A DNA stretch of 64,000 nt from Cyanophora paradoxa (GCA_004431415.1 QPMI01000185.1:1-64000), one strand, 5' to 3'. Shown: positions 13,442 to 24,310, numbered from the stretch's first letter. The notes: a model not told the origin generated them from the sequence alone. Numbers and translations are program-made.

Positions 13442-13453
13442 AGGGACAAGAGG
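13442..13453 (+). other. polypurine tract (plus-strand primer of the retrotransposon)
   Basis: AGGGACAAGAGG lies directly before the start of the putative 3' LTR and downstream of the integrase reading frame. An all-purine run at this place is the usual plus-strand primer of LTR elements. Confidence 0.6.
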
Positions 13454-13454
13454 C

Positions 13455-13773
13455 TGTTGCCACTGTAGTTTAGCTTGCATTCAGGCCTTCGAGCCACTCT
13501 GTAGTATAGTGCTAGTGCGTCGGCTGAGGCTGTAGCACTTCTCAATAGCTCATAGACTTGCCGGTACCTCCGCAGTGCCTAGGACTCCTCCGGCGTTGCC
13601 GGTTCGTAGACAGATTCTGTACCCCCCCCCTACGTTGTTCGATACCCCCTCAGTCCTGTAAGAAGCCCAGCTGCGACCCGTTCGTGCTACGCCTGCGCGC
13701 CTGCTGCCTAGGCATGGGGCTGGGATCACATTGGGACACTAACTAAGCCTATTTGATAACTACAGTGGCAACA
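13455..13773 (+). repeat. probable 3' LTR of the Ty3/gypsy element
   Basis: The segment begins TGTTG and ends CAACA, as LTRs do, and is preceded by the polypurine tract. Its ends form a 16-bp perfect inverted repeat (17 bp counting position 13454 and 13774: CTGTTGCCACTGTAGTT and its reverse complement), which is longer than in most LTRs. The second LTR is not in the window, so identity between LTRs cannot be tested. A small MITE with 17-bp terminal repeats at the same coordinates is the alternative. Confidence 0.55.
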
Positions 13774-13819
13774 GACAGAAGCACTAGTATTAATATCGAA
13801 GGAAGGGGATCGACAGGGG

Positions 13820-15624
13820 ATGCTCGCGGTCCTCCTCGTCGGAGCTCCAGCTGCAGCTGGCGCGGGCAGCGGCAGCGGCCGGCCCTGGATCCGAGTCGCC
13901 ACGGGCGGGTCGCTGCGCCTGCGGCTGGTGACCGGGCTGAACGAAGGCTCCCGAGCAGCTCTCTCCGCGGATCCGGAGCGGAGTGAGTGGAATCTATGGC
14001 CGGCCGCCCTCTCGCTCGTCGCCGCGTGCGCGGCGGCGAGCGGCGGCCTCGGCAGCGCTGACGTGGAGTGCGGGTGCTCCCTCTCCTCCGGCCCCGGCGC
14101 CTGCATCGGCGACCTCCTCAGCGCCCTCGTCCCGCCCGGCGCCGCCGCCTGCCCCGCGCTCCGAAGCGTGCAGCTGCGAAGCGACCGGCGCGCGGCCTGC
14201 GCCGGCCTCCCGCCGGACCTGGAGCGCCTCCTGTACCCCTTCCCGAACCTCGAGGGGCTCTCCCTCCCCCAGTGCTGCGCGGCCAACCGGCGCGACGACG
14301 TCGCCGCCATCGTCCACCGCCTCCCGCGCCTCAAGCGGGTCGCCCCCTGTACCCCCCTTCCCCCTCCCCCTCCTCCCTCCCCCTCGCCTACTGACTCGGA
14401 CCGCAGCTGGAGATCGCGTTTAGGGACTACCGGGTCGGGGCCGGCCTGGGCGCCCTTTCCTCCCTCGAGTCCCTTGCCTTTGTATGGGTGAAGCCGTTGG
14501 CCGCGGCCGCGGACGGCGCCGGCGGCCCAGCGCTAGCCCCAGCCTACGTTCCCTTGCACTCGCCAGAACGGAACGCGGCGCCGCTGTTGGAAGGCCTCGC
14601 CTCGGGCCCCGCCGCCCTATCCCTGAAAGAGTGCGCGCTCCGATGACGTTGGCTCGCGCCCGCGTCCCGGCGGTGACGTCACGTCGTCGTCGTCGCCTCG
14701 CCCCCGCAGGATCCGGTGCGACGAGTTTCTCTCAGGGGCCGCCGTGCGCGCCCTCGCGCGCCTCGCCGCCCTCCAGAGCATCCAGGGAAGGACCAAGGTC
14801 CGCGCGCCCGCCCGCCCGCCCGCCCGCCCGCCCGCCTGCCCGCCCGCCCGACGCGTCCCGACCCACCCCGACCGGCAGCCGGGGCGGGACGTGGGCGAGG
14901 GCGACGCGGCGGCCCTGGCGTCCCTCCCCGCCCTCCGCGCCCTGGGACCGCTCGCCCTCCTCTCCGAAGATGCGCTGCCCCGTCAGCTCCGCGGCCTTGC
15001 GGCGGCCCTCGAGCGCTCCGGTTCCCTCGAGACGCTCGAAGTGCACCCGAGTGCGCTGCGAGGCCGCCCCGCCCCGTCCCGCACCCGCTGGCCATGGGCT
15101 GAGGGAGGGGCTGCGCGGCTGGGGGGCAGGGTTCACGCCGGTCCCGCGCCCAGCCGAGACCGACGCCCTCGCGGCGCTGGCCCGCGCCTCTCGCGGCCGC
15201 CTTTCGCTCGAGATTTCGCTCGTCCTGCACGCCGGCTACCCCGGGGCCCTCGCCGCGGCGCTGGCGGGCTCCCCGCTCCGCCGCCTCGTCCTTCGGGTGA
15301 CCTCCGACGAGTACGAGCTGCTGAGCGGCCAGCTGGCCGGCCCCCTCGCCACCTTCGCCGCCTGCTCCGCCCGGGACTTCGAGGTCCGGCCAGGCTTAGC
15401 TCAAGCTTTGCGCCCCCGCCCAGATTCGATATACATGCACCCGCGCCGAGATTTGATCGCGCGCCCAGGTCCGCATGCACCTTTCGCTCGCACCGGGGCC
15501 GCGCGAGAACCACGACGAGGAGGAAGCAGCGGCGCAGCGGCGCATCAACGCGGCGAAGGCGGCCGCGGTGCGGGCCCTAGGCCTCCCCGCCGCCCGCGTG
15601 ATCGTTGTGAGAGATCAAGAGTAG
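13820..15624 (+). CDS. leucine-rich-repeat-like protein, six exons
   Basis: Six exons join in phase: 13820-14338, 14407-14630, 14710-14797, 14879-15050, 15154-15383 and 15469-15624, giving about 462 residues. All five introns start GT and end AG and are short. The product shows spaced Leu-rich stretches such as PNLEGLSLP, LSSLESLAF, ARLAALQSI, GSLETLEV and SPLRRLVL, like degenerate LRRs that bind other proteins. The first residues (MLAVLLVGAPAAAGA) could be a weak signal peptide. The start lies only 46 bp after the retrotransposon, so the insertion may have cut off upstream exons or the promoter. A run of more than 20 C follows the stop codon. The cellular role is unknown. Confidence 0.72.
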
Positions 15625-16358
15625 AGAGAGTACCCCCCCGCCCCCCCCCTTCCCCATTCCCCCCCCCCCCCCCCCCCCCCCGCGTCCCGCCCCCGCGGGC
15701 CACCCCGCCCTTCGCACCTCTGCTCCGCAACAGCAGCACGCGGGATCGCACCATCTGTCGATCGCGGCTGCTTCGCGCCTCGTTTGGCTCGTTCGGGGCC
15801 CCCGCGGCAGAGGCCCCGGAGAGAGCGGGCTGTGGAGGCTAGCGGGCCCCGGGAGCGAATCGCATGCGCATTGGGGGAGCTAACGGGAATGTGGCATGCC
15901 GGCTCTTAGCATAGTAGGCTAGTATAGTAGGCTAGTAGCTACTAGGCTAGTTTAGTGCATCCGCATAGGGAGCCATCATGGAATCATGATCAGGGCGCGT
16001 TACGATTGCACAGTATACGTATCGATATCGAATCGAGACACATGCGGGCGCCGGGCTCGACGGGACGCGAAAGAACGAAGCACTTGGAAGGGGACGGAGG
16101 ATCTAGGGCCGCTCGCCGGGGCGCGCCCGCGCCGCGGGCTGGTTCAAAAGAGCAGCAGCGGGATGATCATCGTATCCGTCTCTGGTCCGATCCGCGCCCC
16201 AGACTCTCCGCGCAGGCAGGTCGCCTCAGAAGTCTACAGTCGCGAAGCTTGCAATTGGTCAGGCTGGAGCTCAAGCGAAAGCGGGCCGCGGGCGCCCACG
16301 CACCGCACGGCGCATAGGACCCGCGTCGTGGCGCCCGAGTGCGTCCGCTGCGCCGAAC
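15625..16358. other. intergenic region with a C homopolymer and CTAG-rich simple sequence
   Basis: It begins with Pro-codon-like C tracts, including an uninterrupted C run at about 15659-15681 in the 3' region of the LRR-like gene. Next comes a TAG/CTAG-rich simple repeat (about 15905-15955). No further gene is supported; the open frames between 15955 and 16317 look like chance in GC-rich DNA. Confidence 0.5.
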
Positions 16359-16654
16359 TCACGACCAAGGCCCGCCGCGCTGGGAATCAGAGGCAGCCTT
16401 GGCCTGGCCACCGCTAGCGCTCGCTGGCCTGTCCGGCGTCGCCCCTGCGGCCCGAGCGAGGCGCACACACTCGTTGAAGCGCTCTATGACCTCACGGCCT
16501 GCGCGCGCACGCACATCGACACCGCGCGGCCGCAGGCGACGTCGCGGCGCGACAATTGCAAGCATCGACGCGCGTGCTGTGTACACGCACATGCTTCCTG
16601 CTGGTGGTTTTTGGCTGCAAGGCACTCTTGAATGGCGCAGGCCGCTTTTCGGCA
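16359..16654 (-). CDS. CMC4: CMC4-like twin-Cys mitochondrial intermembrane-space protein
   Basis: Two exons on the - strand, about 16654-16591 and 16498-16359, join in phase across a GT-AG intron. The joined product has five Cys with spacing C-x4-C-x4-C-x10-C-x9-C, including CRKAACAIQEC and VIERFNECVR. This is the pattern I remember for CMC4 (also called p8/MTCP1NB), a small protein imported and oxidised by the Mia40 pathway in the mitochondrial intermembrane space. A polar tail of about 30 residues follows. The start is uncertain: an acceptor-like CCCCCGCAG precedes the first Cys codon, so a first coding exon may lie further upstream (up to about 16789), or the frame may start there directly. 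Confidence 0.7.
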
Positions 16655-17186
16655 CTGCGGGGGCGTCTCATCCTCGTACGACCCCTTGGAGGAGCCGCGT
16701 CCGCCGTCTCCCTGCGCAGAACGACGCGATGAGCTGCTGGCGGCAGCCTGGCGCTGGCGGAGACGGGCCGCGCGGAGCTCATGCACCATAACCGCTTGCG
16801 GGAGACCTCGCTAGACGGTATGGTTCTGACGTGGACGGGGCCGCGGCTGGCGGAGGCGCTGCCGCGCTATGGAGCTGCGACAAGAACGAAATTCATCAGC
16901 ACGCGTGGAGCTCCTGCTGACGTGGAGACCGGCTCATATGCACATGCGAGCTCTATATACCTAGAGGACGCGAGGCTGCGTTCTCTCATGCGAGGCTTAC
17001 CGGGTGCGCTCCACGTGTCGGAATCGCGTACCCCGTCGTTATCTCATCTGACGCGTGGCGGCGGCTAGAACGAGTTCACTCAAACACCGAGACAGCTCGC
17101 AGGAAGCCACATAGCACCCTTTCAGCCAGGCAGCCAGCAAAGCACTCGCTCGGTAGCATTAACCACTACCTACAGCCGCACTCGCT
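16655..17186. other. region between CMC4 and the KIX-like gene
   Basis: It probably holds the 5' exon and promoter of CMC4 on the - strand. On the + strand a frame of 95 codons (16781-17068) starts with ATG and encodes an unrecognised basic protein. It has no family resemblance and may be chance. Confidence 0.3.
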
Positions 17187-18426
17187 ATGGTTGTGCAGCT
17201 ACAGTCGCAGAAGTACTGGCGCTTTGTATCGCAAACAGGCGGAGAGCAGCATCCGGTGAGCGCGCATTCGCTTGCCTAGGGCCCCGCGGTCGCAGCCGGC
17301 GCCGCCGCGGCCAACCGCGGTGGTTGTGGCGGTGGAGCTGGCTCGAAGGAGGCGCGCTGGACACGGGCTGACTCTCTGCGGGCGCAGGCTAGGCGAGTGA
17401 GTGTGCTGTTCTCTCTCAACCCCAACGCGCCGATGGCGGTGGATTTGAGCAAGGACCTGGGCGACATCGACGGGCGCGGGCCCTCCGACGCGGCCGCGGC
17501 CGTGTCGCCGTCGTCGTCGTCGGAAGGCGCGGCCGACTGGCGCGCGAGTTTGGAGGAGTCCGAGAGATCCAAGGCGCGCCCTACGTTCGAGCTTCCCGCC
17601 CTCCAGCCGCGTCCCGCCTCTGACGTGGCGCCGGCGCGCGCGCGCGCCCTCAGGTTCGGGAGAGCCTCCATCAGGTCTTGAACAAGGTCGAGCACCCCGG
17701 GCTCGGCCCGGAGCGCGCCGGTGCGATCGCCCTGGAGTACGAGAACAAGATCTGGCAGATCTGCACCTCCAAGAAATCCTACGTGGAGGTGCCTTCCGCC
17801 CCCCCCCCCCCCCCCCCCCCCCCCGCGGCTCACCTGAGCCTCCTCACCTCAGATGAGCCTCAAGGCGATCCTGACGCTGCGGGCGTGGTCCTGGACCCGG
17901 GCGAAGCTCTCGCGGGAACGCACCCTCTCTGCCGCCAACGCCCAGAACAGCGCCTCGTCCCCGTCTTCGTCCCCGGCCTCGGCCTCGGCTTCTTCCTCCG
18001 AGGCGGCGGCGGCGGCGCCCCCCTCGCCCTCCTCGCCCTCTTCGGAACGCGAGGGCGGCGCCTCGTCCCCGGCGTCGGCGGCGGCGCGGGCGGGCCGCCC
18101 CGGCCCCGCCAAGCGCGTCACCTTCGCCGAGGGCGTCAAGGAGGAGGCCCCCGCCTCGCCCTCGCCCTCCAGTCCCGCCGAGAACCGCCTCTTCCGGCCC
18201 CTGCCCAGCGTCCGCTCGCTCCTCGTCGGCTCGGCCCGCGCCAACTGGCGGCCGGCCACGGGCCTGGACCTGCTCTGCGCGGCCACCGAGGTCCCCGAGA
18301 TCCCCGTACCCCGCCCCGCCTCGGCCTCGGCCCAGGCGTCCGCCTCGCTCCCGCCCTTCGCTTCGTTCTTCCCGGAGGGTACCCGGGACCCCTCCCTGGC
18401 CGCCAGCCGAGCCCTGGAGGCGGCCC

Positions 18427-18468
<42 letters not shown>

Positions 18469-18854
18469 TCGCTTCGGCCTTCAACGCGATGGCCCCCCGC
18501 CGCCCCGAGGCGAACGCGCCCCGCAAGCGCCCCCGCTCCCCACTCTCCTGCGAGGCGCCGGCCGTGCCCTCGGCCTCGGCCTCGGCCTCGGCCTCGGCCT
18601 ACGCCTACGGCGAGGCGGCGCCCCCCCCTGCCCCCCGACGGGACCCGGTTCCCCTGGACCGCTCGGGCTTCTCGGGCGTGCTCCCGGCCGCCACGCAGGT
18701 GGCGCCCCTCTCCGAGAGCTCGGCCGCGAAGCGCATGCGGGCGCGCAAGCTGGCGCACGGCCCGGGCCCCTGCGGCGCCGCGTCCTTCCTCCTGGCCCCG
18801 GCCCCCTCCATCTCCCTGGCGGTCCAGGGCCTCTCCCTCGCCCCCTCCTCCTAG
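17187..18854 (+). CDS. KIX-like domain protein with a long disordered Ser/Ala/Pro tail
   Basis: The proposed start is the ATG at 17187 (MVVQLQSQKYWRF). Later exons are 17654-17788 and 17853-18854 with a GT-AG intron containing a C run. The exon between them starts at about 17388 or earlier; its end is ambiguous (donor at 17502 or 17625). Residues encoded at 17654-17900 (VRESLHQVLNKVEH, then ALEYENKIWQICTSKKSYV) resemble a KIX domain, the three-helix module in MED15 and CBP-type coactivators that binds activation domains. The tail is low complexity with Ser-Ala and Gly-Ser dipeptide runs. It also has KRVTFAEG, a candidate RVxF docking site for protein phosphatase 1, and a basic RKRPRSP patch that could be a nuclear signal. 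A nuclear coactivator role is an inference. Confidence 0.6.
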
Positions 18855-20343
18855 CCCCCTCGCGGCTCCGCCCGCCGCGGCGCCCGCCCCGGACCGGACC
18901 GGCCCGACCGGTACCCCCTGTACATGCCCCCTTTTTGCTTTCCATTCTCCAGAACCCCGCCTTGCACATTTCGAGAATACCCGATACGTCCATGCATCAT
19001 ATCCGTCATAACGTGCTTGCAATTGTATTCATATTCGCTGATACTGTACTAGCTATAGGCTGTAGGCAGCTGCACTGCGGCACGTTTATGTCTGTCACTG
19101 TGTTCGTGGAAATCGCAGATCAAAAGTTGATCATGAGCCCTCGAGCCAGCGCTTGTGCGCTCCTATATATAGCTCTAAAACCGTCGCTATTGCTGGAACG
19201 ATAGGCCTTGCGAATGCGCGCGCGCACGCGCCTGGCCCCGCGCGCGACCGGCGCCGAGCGCCGGCGCTGCGGCGCTCGGCGCGAGCTCGAGCTCGTTCTC
19301 TCATGCGAATGCCATGCGCACAGGGCGCTTCGGAGCGCGCACGCAGCGCTACGGCGCGCGCCGGCGCGGCGCGCGCCGGCCGGAGTATGACGTCGACGAC
19401 GTACGCGAGCTGGCACATGGCGCGCCCTGGCACGGGGGCGCGCTGCATATATAGCACGTCCGCGGCGCCGACATGCACTTGCACGACGGCAGATCTATCG
19501 TTATAGGGTCGACGTCGCCGAATGGTCGCCGAATGTTCTACCCCCCCGCAACGTGCCTGCAAAGCCCGCAACCTGCACGTGGAGTCGGATCTACGCGTGC
19601 GGCGTGCCCATTGTCCATCCTAGCTGCCAAGCACAGCGCGGCCTCTCGAGCGATCCGAGCCCACGCTAACTGACTGCCGCGGATCAGTTAGCCGTAGCCG
19701 AGCGGTCATCGTCTTCGCCTTCTAGCATAACGGGTCAAGATGCTGTCCGCGTGGTGTAGTTGCTTCAGCTTGGACACAAGGTTACCCGATGATGGGCCGA
19801 CGCTGGACGCTCTTCCGCCCAAGGTGCCGCCACAGCCAGCCGCGCTTCGCCCGGGGCCGCCTTGCATTGAGGCGCACCCGCTCTGTGGTCCCGCAGCATG
19901 GACCGATGCCCCCAACGAATCGGGGTTTGGCTGGCGAGGACGTGCGCTGACCCTGTCGCGGTCGAATCGATTGGAGCGCTCAGGCCTCCCTCGCCATTGC
20001 GCAGGAGCTCTTTGGGGATGGCGTGCTGGCTATCAAACGGCTCTTCCTATACACTACCCAGTTCGGTGCGCCCGAGAGACGCGAGCTGTGAGCAGTTCAG
20101 CTAGCGCACGATCTCGCGGCGCGTGCCGAGCCGGGCCGGGACGCGTCGTCCCTAGCAGTCCGTATATATATGCCGGGGGTGCAATTCCCGACCACATCGA
20201 GCTCTAGCCGGGCACGGGGCAGCGGCCCTCGCGCGCCGGGCCCTTATCTTTCCCCGACCCTTCGGGAACGTGCAGCCAGCCAGCCCGCGCGCGTTGACCG
20301 ACGCGAGGCGCCTGTGCCTTTGTTCGCAGAGCGGAATCGGGTC
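18855..20343. other. intergenic region rich in short palindromes
   Basis: The region contains alternating GCGC blocks (19210-19380), ATATAT patches and CTAG or TCGA palindromes. An open frame of 155 codons on the + strand (19740-20207, MLSAWCSCFSLDTRL) has no recognised family and a composition like its surroundings. The last part should contain the promoter and 5' untranslated region of the ACBP gene. Confidence 0.4.
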
Positions 20344-21735
20344 ATGGCCGGGATGCGGGAGCTGGCGGACCAGGGCGACTTCGCGTTTCTCACGCAGAAG
20401 AAGCGCCTCACTCAAATCGAGGAGGAGCTCATCTCCGCTATGGTCCGATCTCTTCTCATTCCTTTCGCGCTTCCTTTCCTTTCTTTCTTCCTTCCTTTTC
20501 GAGCGACGCCCCCGGCCCGCAGCTCGCGATCCGGGCGCGGGGGATGAAGCACCGGAGGGGTAAGGTGCTCCCGCTCACGGGCAGCCAGACCGAGTTCGTC
20601 GCGGCGATGCGCAACGTCCTGGACGAACGGCAGAAGGCGCCCCGCCCTTCGCGATGCGAATTCGCGGCCTCTGCTCTGCTCACCAGATTTGATCCGCAGG
20701 TCAAGTACCTCATTGAGGCGGAGGAGTGCCGCAGCATGGGCCTCCTGGAGCTCATGTCCAACTCCGAGAAGCTCGAGTTTTACGCGCTCTTCAAGCAGGG
20801 ATTCCGCGGCGACATCCAGAAGAGTAAGCTACAAACTAAACCTAGACATCCTAAGCTGAAGAAGGCCCCAAAACGACATTCAGAACAGCGCCAACCTAGA
20901 CTAAGCTTAAAACGCTGTTGACACCCATAGGAGTGCGGCCGGGCTGCGCAGGCCAAGCTGCGGGCGCTCCTGACGCTAGGGGGGTACAGAGAAGCCCGGG
21001 GTCCTAGAGCTCGTCAAGCTGGCGAAGTGGGAGGCGTGGAGCGGGGTACGGGGAATGAAGCGCGAGGACGCGCGCGCCGCCTGCATCGAGTACGTCCTGC
21101 GCATGAAGTCCAAGTACAACTGTGCGTACCCCCCCTCTTCTTCCCCCCCCTCCCCACTTTGCTGGGTAGCTCAACGCGTCGCGCCGTAGGGCGGAGACCG
21201 ACGACGCCCCTGCCGGCGGGAGTGCTCTGCCCTTCGTCCGCGAAGACAGCGCCGCTGCAGCCGCGCCCCACCGCGCTGCCCTGCCCGGCCGCCCCCGCCC
21301 CCGCCGCCGCCGAGGCGAGGGAGTCTCCCGGCCCGTTCACGCGGCTCTGGGCGCGGATGGGGCGGGATCCGTCCCCGCCCCCCGCGGCCCGGCCGACCCC
21401 GCCGCCCTCCTTCGATATGGGCTTCCCCCGGCCGCCCTCGCCCGCCGTCATTCCAGCCCCGCAGCCGCCCCCGCAGCAGCAGATGCCGCAACAGCCTCCT
21501 CCCCCGCCGCCCCGCCCCAGGCGCCGCAGCCGGCGCCGAGCCGGCGCCGCAGGGCGCGGGGACGCCGCAGGCGGGGCGGCAGTCGCGGGGCAGCGCGCGG
21601 GGCGCGAGCAAGACGATCGGGATGATAGCTGACTCTGCGGAGCGGAGCGTGGGCGGCCTTTTCAAGGTCGTCAGCGACTTTACCCGCCCGGACCCGACCC
21701 CCAAGAAGCGGTCGGCGCCCGCCGCCGGCCAGTAG
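20344..21735 (+). CDS. acyl-CoA-binding (ACBP) domain protein with Pro-rich C-terminal extension
   Basis: Exons are about 20344-20442, 20523-20823, 20980-21121 and 21190 onward. The ACBP signature is split by an intron: LEFYALFKQGFRGD in the second exon, then TEKPGVLELVKLAKWEAW and GMKREDARAACIEYV in the third. This matches the Tyr-x-Lys-Gln and Lys-Trp-x-Ala-Trp core that holds acyl-CoA. The family carries long-chain acyl-CoA in the cytosol. The C-terminal exon is Pro/Gln-rich. One frame stops at 21632; the other runs to 21735 through IADSAERSVGGLFKVV, a helix-like end. This suggests a one-base error in a C run near 21500. The splice before 20980 is also one base off, beside a run of six G. 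Confidence 0.82.
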
Positions 21736-22146
21736 CCACCTGTAGCGTCAGTTTACGTATCGTGTGTACCTGTAGGCTCACAGCTAGTACCTGCATTCAA
21801 GTTTATTTTCCGCCGTGTAATGTATTGTATTCGTTACAGCGCCCGGCGGCCGTCGGCCCAGCGCCAGGCCAGGCCGCAGAATAAATCAATTATAGCAAGC
21901 GCGTCCCTGGCACCCTGCAACTTGTGGCAAAGCTTAGGCCTTGCAATTGCGATATATATTAATTGGCGTATTAAAGCTTGTGATGCATATTCAGCAAACT
22001 TGGCAAATTGCGCATGCATTCATGCAGGCAATAAATGGCTGCAAATTGCCTGCAATGCCGCGCGGCCCGCGGCCGCCGGGCCGCGCTGCCCGCAATGCCC
22101 GACGGCGCCGCCGGCGCCGCTGTCCGCGGCCGGCCGCCGGCATGCG
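21736..22146. other. 3' flank of the ACBP gene
   Basis: AT-richer sequence with several polyadenylation-like words (AATAAA at about 21881 and ATAAAT near 22031) follows the ACBP gene and leads into the inverted duplication. No gene is supported. Confidence 0.4.
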
Positions 22147-23020
22147 CATGTGTTCCGTGTGGAAATGATACCCGTGTGGAACTTTCGGAAATCACTTTTC
22201 CACACCAGGCCTCGTGTTGTTTTGATCATCCATGTGTCCTGGTGTGCCGGCTGTGCCGCGGCCCATGAGTCACACGAGATCTGGCCAATGGGCGCGCACA
22301 TCGATTCGATGTGCCGGCGCAAGCTGCCATGGGCCACGGCTAGCTAGCCTAGTAGCGCTCTAGGGCTGTGTTTCGCTGTCGGGAATTTGTATGGGAGCCG
22401 CGCTACGTAAGCACTACGTAGTTAAAACATGATGGTGATGTCACGTTTTGCATGATGTCAGGTTCATTTCGAAGTAATTTCGAGTCTCTACGTATACGTA
22501 GCTAGCGCGGGCGCTAATTCTTTAAAATTTACGATTAGCGCCCGTCATCGGAAGCTACGTTCTTAGGATTTCTAGTAAAACAGCCAATGGGATGCCAGTG
22601 CCGGATGGGTACGCAAAGTATCAGCACACTACGAGCTCGGAGCAAGCGACACCCAGACGGCACTTACATCATGATGGCATCACACTTTTTTCCCCACAGT
22701 TAATTTTCACTACGTAGTGGGCGACAGCGAAACACAGCCTAGCTAGGGCTAGCGCTAGCTAGCCGCGCGGGCTACTAGGCTAGCAGCCGCTAGCTAGCTG
22801 CAGCAGCGCTAGCCTCGAGCTCGGCGCAGTGCGCGAGCCCAGCTGCAGGGAGCGCTCGCAGCCCGGATCGAAGCAGCTACAGACCTAGCTAGGATCCGGA
22901 CAGCGCAGCAGGCTCGCTAGCTGGCGCGAGCCTCGCAGCGGCGCGCGCGCGCGCACGCGCGCGGCCCGGCGACGCGCGCGCCACGTATACGTATCCGCGC
23001 GTCCCTAGGCCGAGGCCTGG
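22147..23020 (+). repeat. left arm of a large inverted duplication
   Basis: This arm is the reverse complement of 26252-27925. Outside the insertions each arm has about 0.5 kb of shared sequence. Over 22743-23020 against 26252-26530 I saw no mismatch by eye. In 22147-22373 there is one short indel (about 9 bp near 22195). The left arm is interrupted by a 366-bp MITE (22374-22739); the right arm lacks the MITE but has its own insertion. Confidence 0.9.
22374..22739. mobile_element. MITE with 18-bp terminal inverted repeats
   Basis: The ends are GGCTGTGTTTCGCTGTCG and its exact reverse complement. Just inside, both ends repeat a CACTACGTAGT word in mirror orientation. The uninterrupted target is present in the other arm of the inverted duplication (about 26525-26540). 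Comparison shows a 3-bp target duplication (TAG; CTAG if the last base pair is counted as flank). No coding capacity is present, so it must be moved by a transposase encoded elsewhere. Confidence 0.85.
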
Positions 23021-23322
23021 TAGCGCTAGCGCTAGCTAGGGCGCTCCTAGCTAGCCGCGCGGGCTAGCAGCCGCTAGCTAGCCTCGAGCTCGGCGCTGTG
23101 CGCGAGCCAGGGAGCGCTCGCAGCCCGGAAGCAGCTACGTATACAGGCAGCGCGGGCGCTCTAGATAGGACAGCGCAGCAGGCTCGCTAGCTCGCGCGAG
23201 CCTCGCAGCGGCGTGCGGATCGATATCAGGGGTGCGCGCGCGCGCGCGACGGTACGGTGCACGCGCGCGGCCCGGCGGCGCGCGCGCGGCGCCACGAGGA
23301 TCCGCGCGCCCCTAGGCCTAGG
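23021..23322 (+). repeat. diverged direct copy of the inner part of the arm
   Basis: The sequence repeats the order of blocks seen at 22743-23020 (CTAG-rich start, CTCGAGCTCGGCGC, CAGCCCGGA, ACAGCGCAGCAGGCTCGCT, alternating GC, CCTAGGCC end) in the same orientation, with substitutions and small indels. Because it is clearly more diverged than the two arms are from each other, the tandem copy looks older than the inverted duplication, or the arms are homogenised. Confidence 0.75.
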
Positions 23323-23329
23323 CCTGGCC

Positions 23330-24310
23330 TGCGTATGCAGTCCGCAGCGCCGGCCCCGCCCACCCCCGCCGCCCCCGGCATGCCCTGCAGCTGCAGCTAG
23401 CGCTGGCCCTGGGCTCCGGCACGTCCCGCGGCCCCACCGGCCCCTGGCCCCCCACCAGCTGCGCATCTATATATATGCATACAGCCTGCGCATGCAGCGC
23501 CGGCCGGCGCCGGGCCCCACCCACCCCCACCGCCCCCCGCACGCCCTGGCCATATGCATGGGCCCCGGCACGCCCCGCGCGCCCCCCGGCCCGGCCCGCG
23601 CGCGCACGCGCCCCGGGCCCTAGGCCTAGGCCTAGGTCAGCAGCTGCCAGCTGGGCCGTCCCAGCTGCAGCTCAGCGGCGCCCTGCTGTGGGTCTGGATC
23701 TCCGCGCACCCCGCCCCGAGCCCGAGCGCTATCCCAGGCCCCCGGGCACGGGCCCCTGGGGGCGCCCCGCAGCGCCGGTCCCACCCATCCCCCGCCGCCC
23801 CCCGGCATGCCCTGCAGCTGTCCATGGGACCCGGCACGCCCGCGGCCCCCCCGGCCCCTGCCTCCCCCAGCTGCAGCGCTAGCCCGCTGCAGCTGGCGCC
23901 GGCGCCAGCTGGGGGAGGCAGGTGCTCATAACCCTGCTTCCCCCATCTGCATGGCCAGATGCAGCCCGCTGGCGCCAGGTGCTCATGATCATGATCAAGC
24001 AGGCCGGCAGCAGGCCCCGGCCCTGGCCATGGGCGCCGTGGCGCGCGCGGGCCCGGGCCCGCGGCCCCCCATCCATCCGCAGGCCTAGGGGGGGCTGCCG
24101 CCCCGCACCCCCCCCCCGCCCCGCCCCTCCCCATGGCCACCCCAGATTGATCCCGCCTCGGCCCTTGCCCGGCCCGCCTCCCCCCCCCCCCCCCCCTCCC
24201 CCCGCCTCATATCGATCCCGCCCCGGTCCCTATGGGCTATGGGCCGCTGAGGGCGAGCCCCGGCCCCATATAGACCTGTCTGCCCCAGGGCTGTAGCCTG
24301 TCCCGGGCCC
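23330..24310 (+). repeat. GC-rich minisatellite and C-rich stretch
   Basis: Irregular units containing words such as CAGCGCCGGCCCC, CCCCCGCC, GGCATGCCCTGCAGCTG and CTGCGCAT repeat several times up to about 24090. Long C runs follow (24170-24200). The long open frames here are an effect of GC-rich repeats. The same words appear in reverse complement at 25690-26240, so this minisatellite belongs to the inverted structure. Confidence 0.65.

Larger units (their letters stand above)
1..13773 (+). mobile_element. Ty3/gypsy LTR retrotransposon, 5' end outside the window
   Basis: Protease, reverse transcriptase, RNase H and integrase follow each other on the + strand in the Ty3/gypsy order. They are followed by a polypurine tract (13442-13453) and a probable 3' LTR (13455-13773). 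No matching LTR is seen near position 1, so the element starts before the window. Base composition is more even than in the neighbouring very GC-rich genes, and no introns are needed. The frame changes every one to a few hundred bases up to about 10 kb, then less often. Several changes fall in short homopolymers, so the copy may be less decayed than it looks. The family assignment is firm; the limits and the nature of the first 7.4 kb are less so. Confidence 0.9.

Noticed and set aside
17844-19022. Open frame of 392 codons on the - strand opposite the KIX-like gene.
   Set aside because: Gly/Arg/Ala shadow of the Ser/Ala/Pro codons on the + strand; the + strand has splice-phase agreement and recognisable motifs.
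19670-19740. Possible tRNA-like sequence (GCCGTAGCCGAGCGGTC).
   Set aside because: It resembles a D-arm with an eight-base start, but I could not fold an acceptor stem, anticodon arm and TTC-box together.
23213-24296. Pro/Ala/Arg open frames in the left minisatellite.
   Set aside because: Overlapping frames on both strands are equally open; low-complexity repeat effect.
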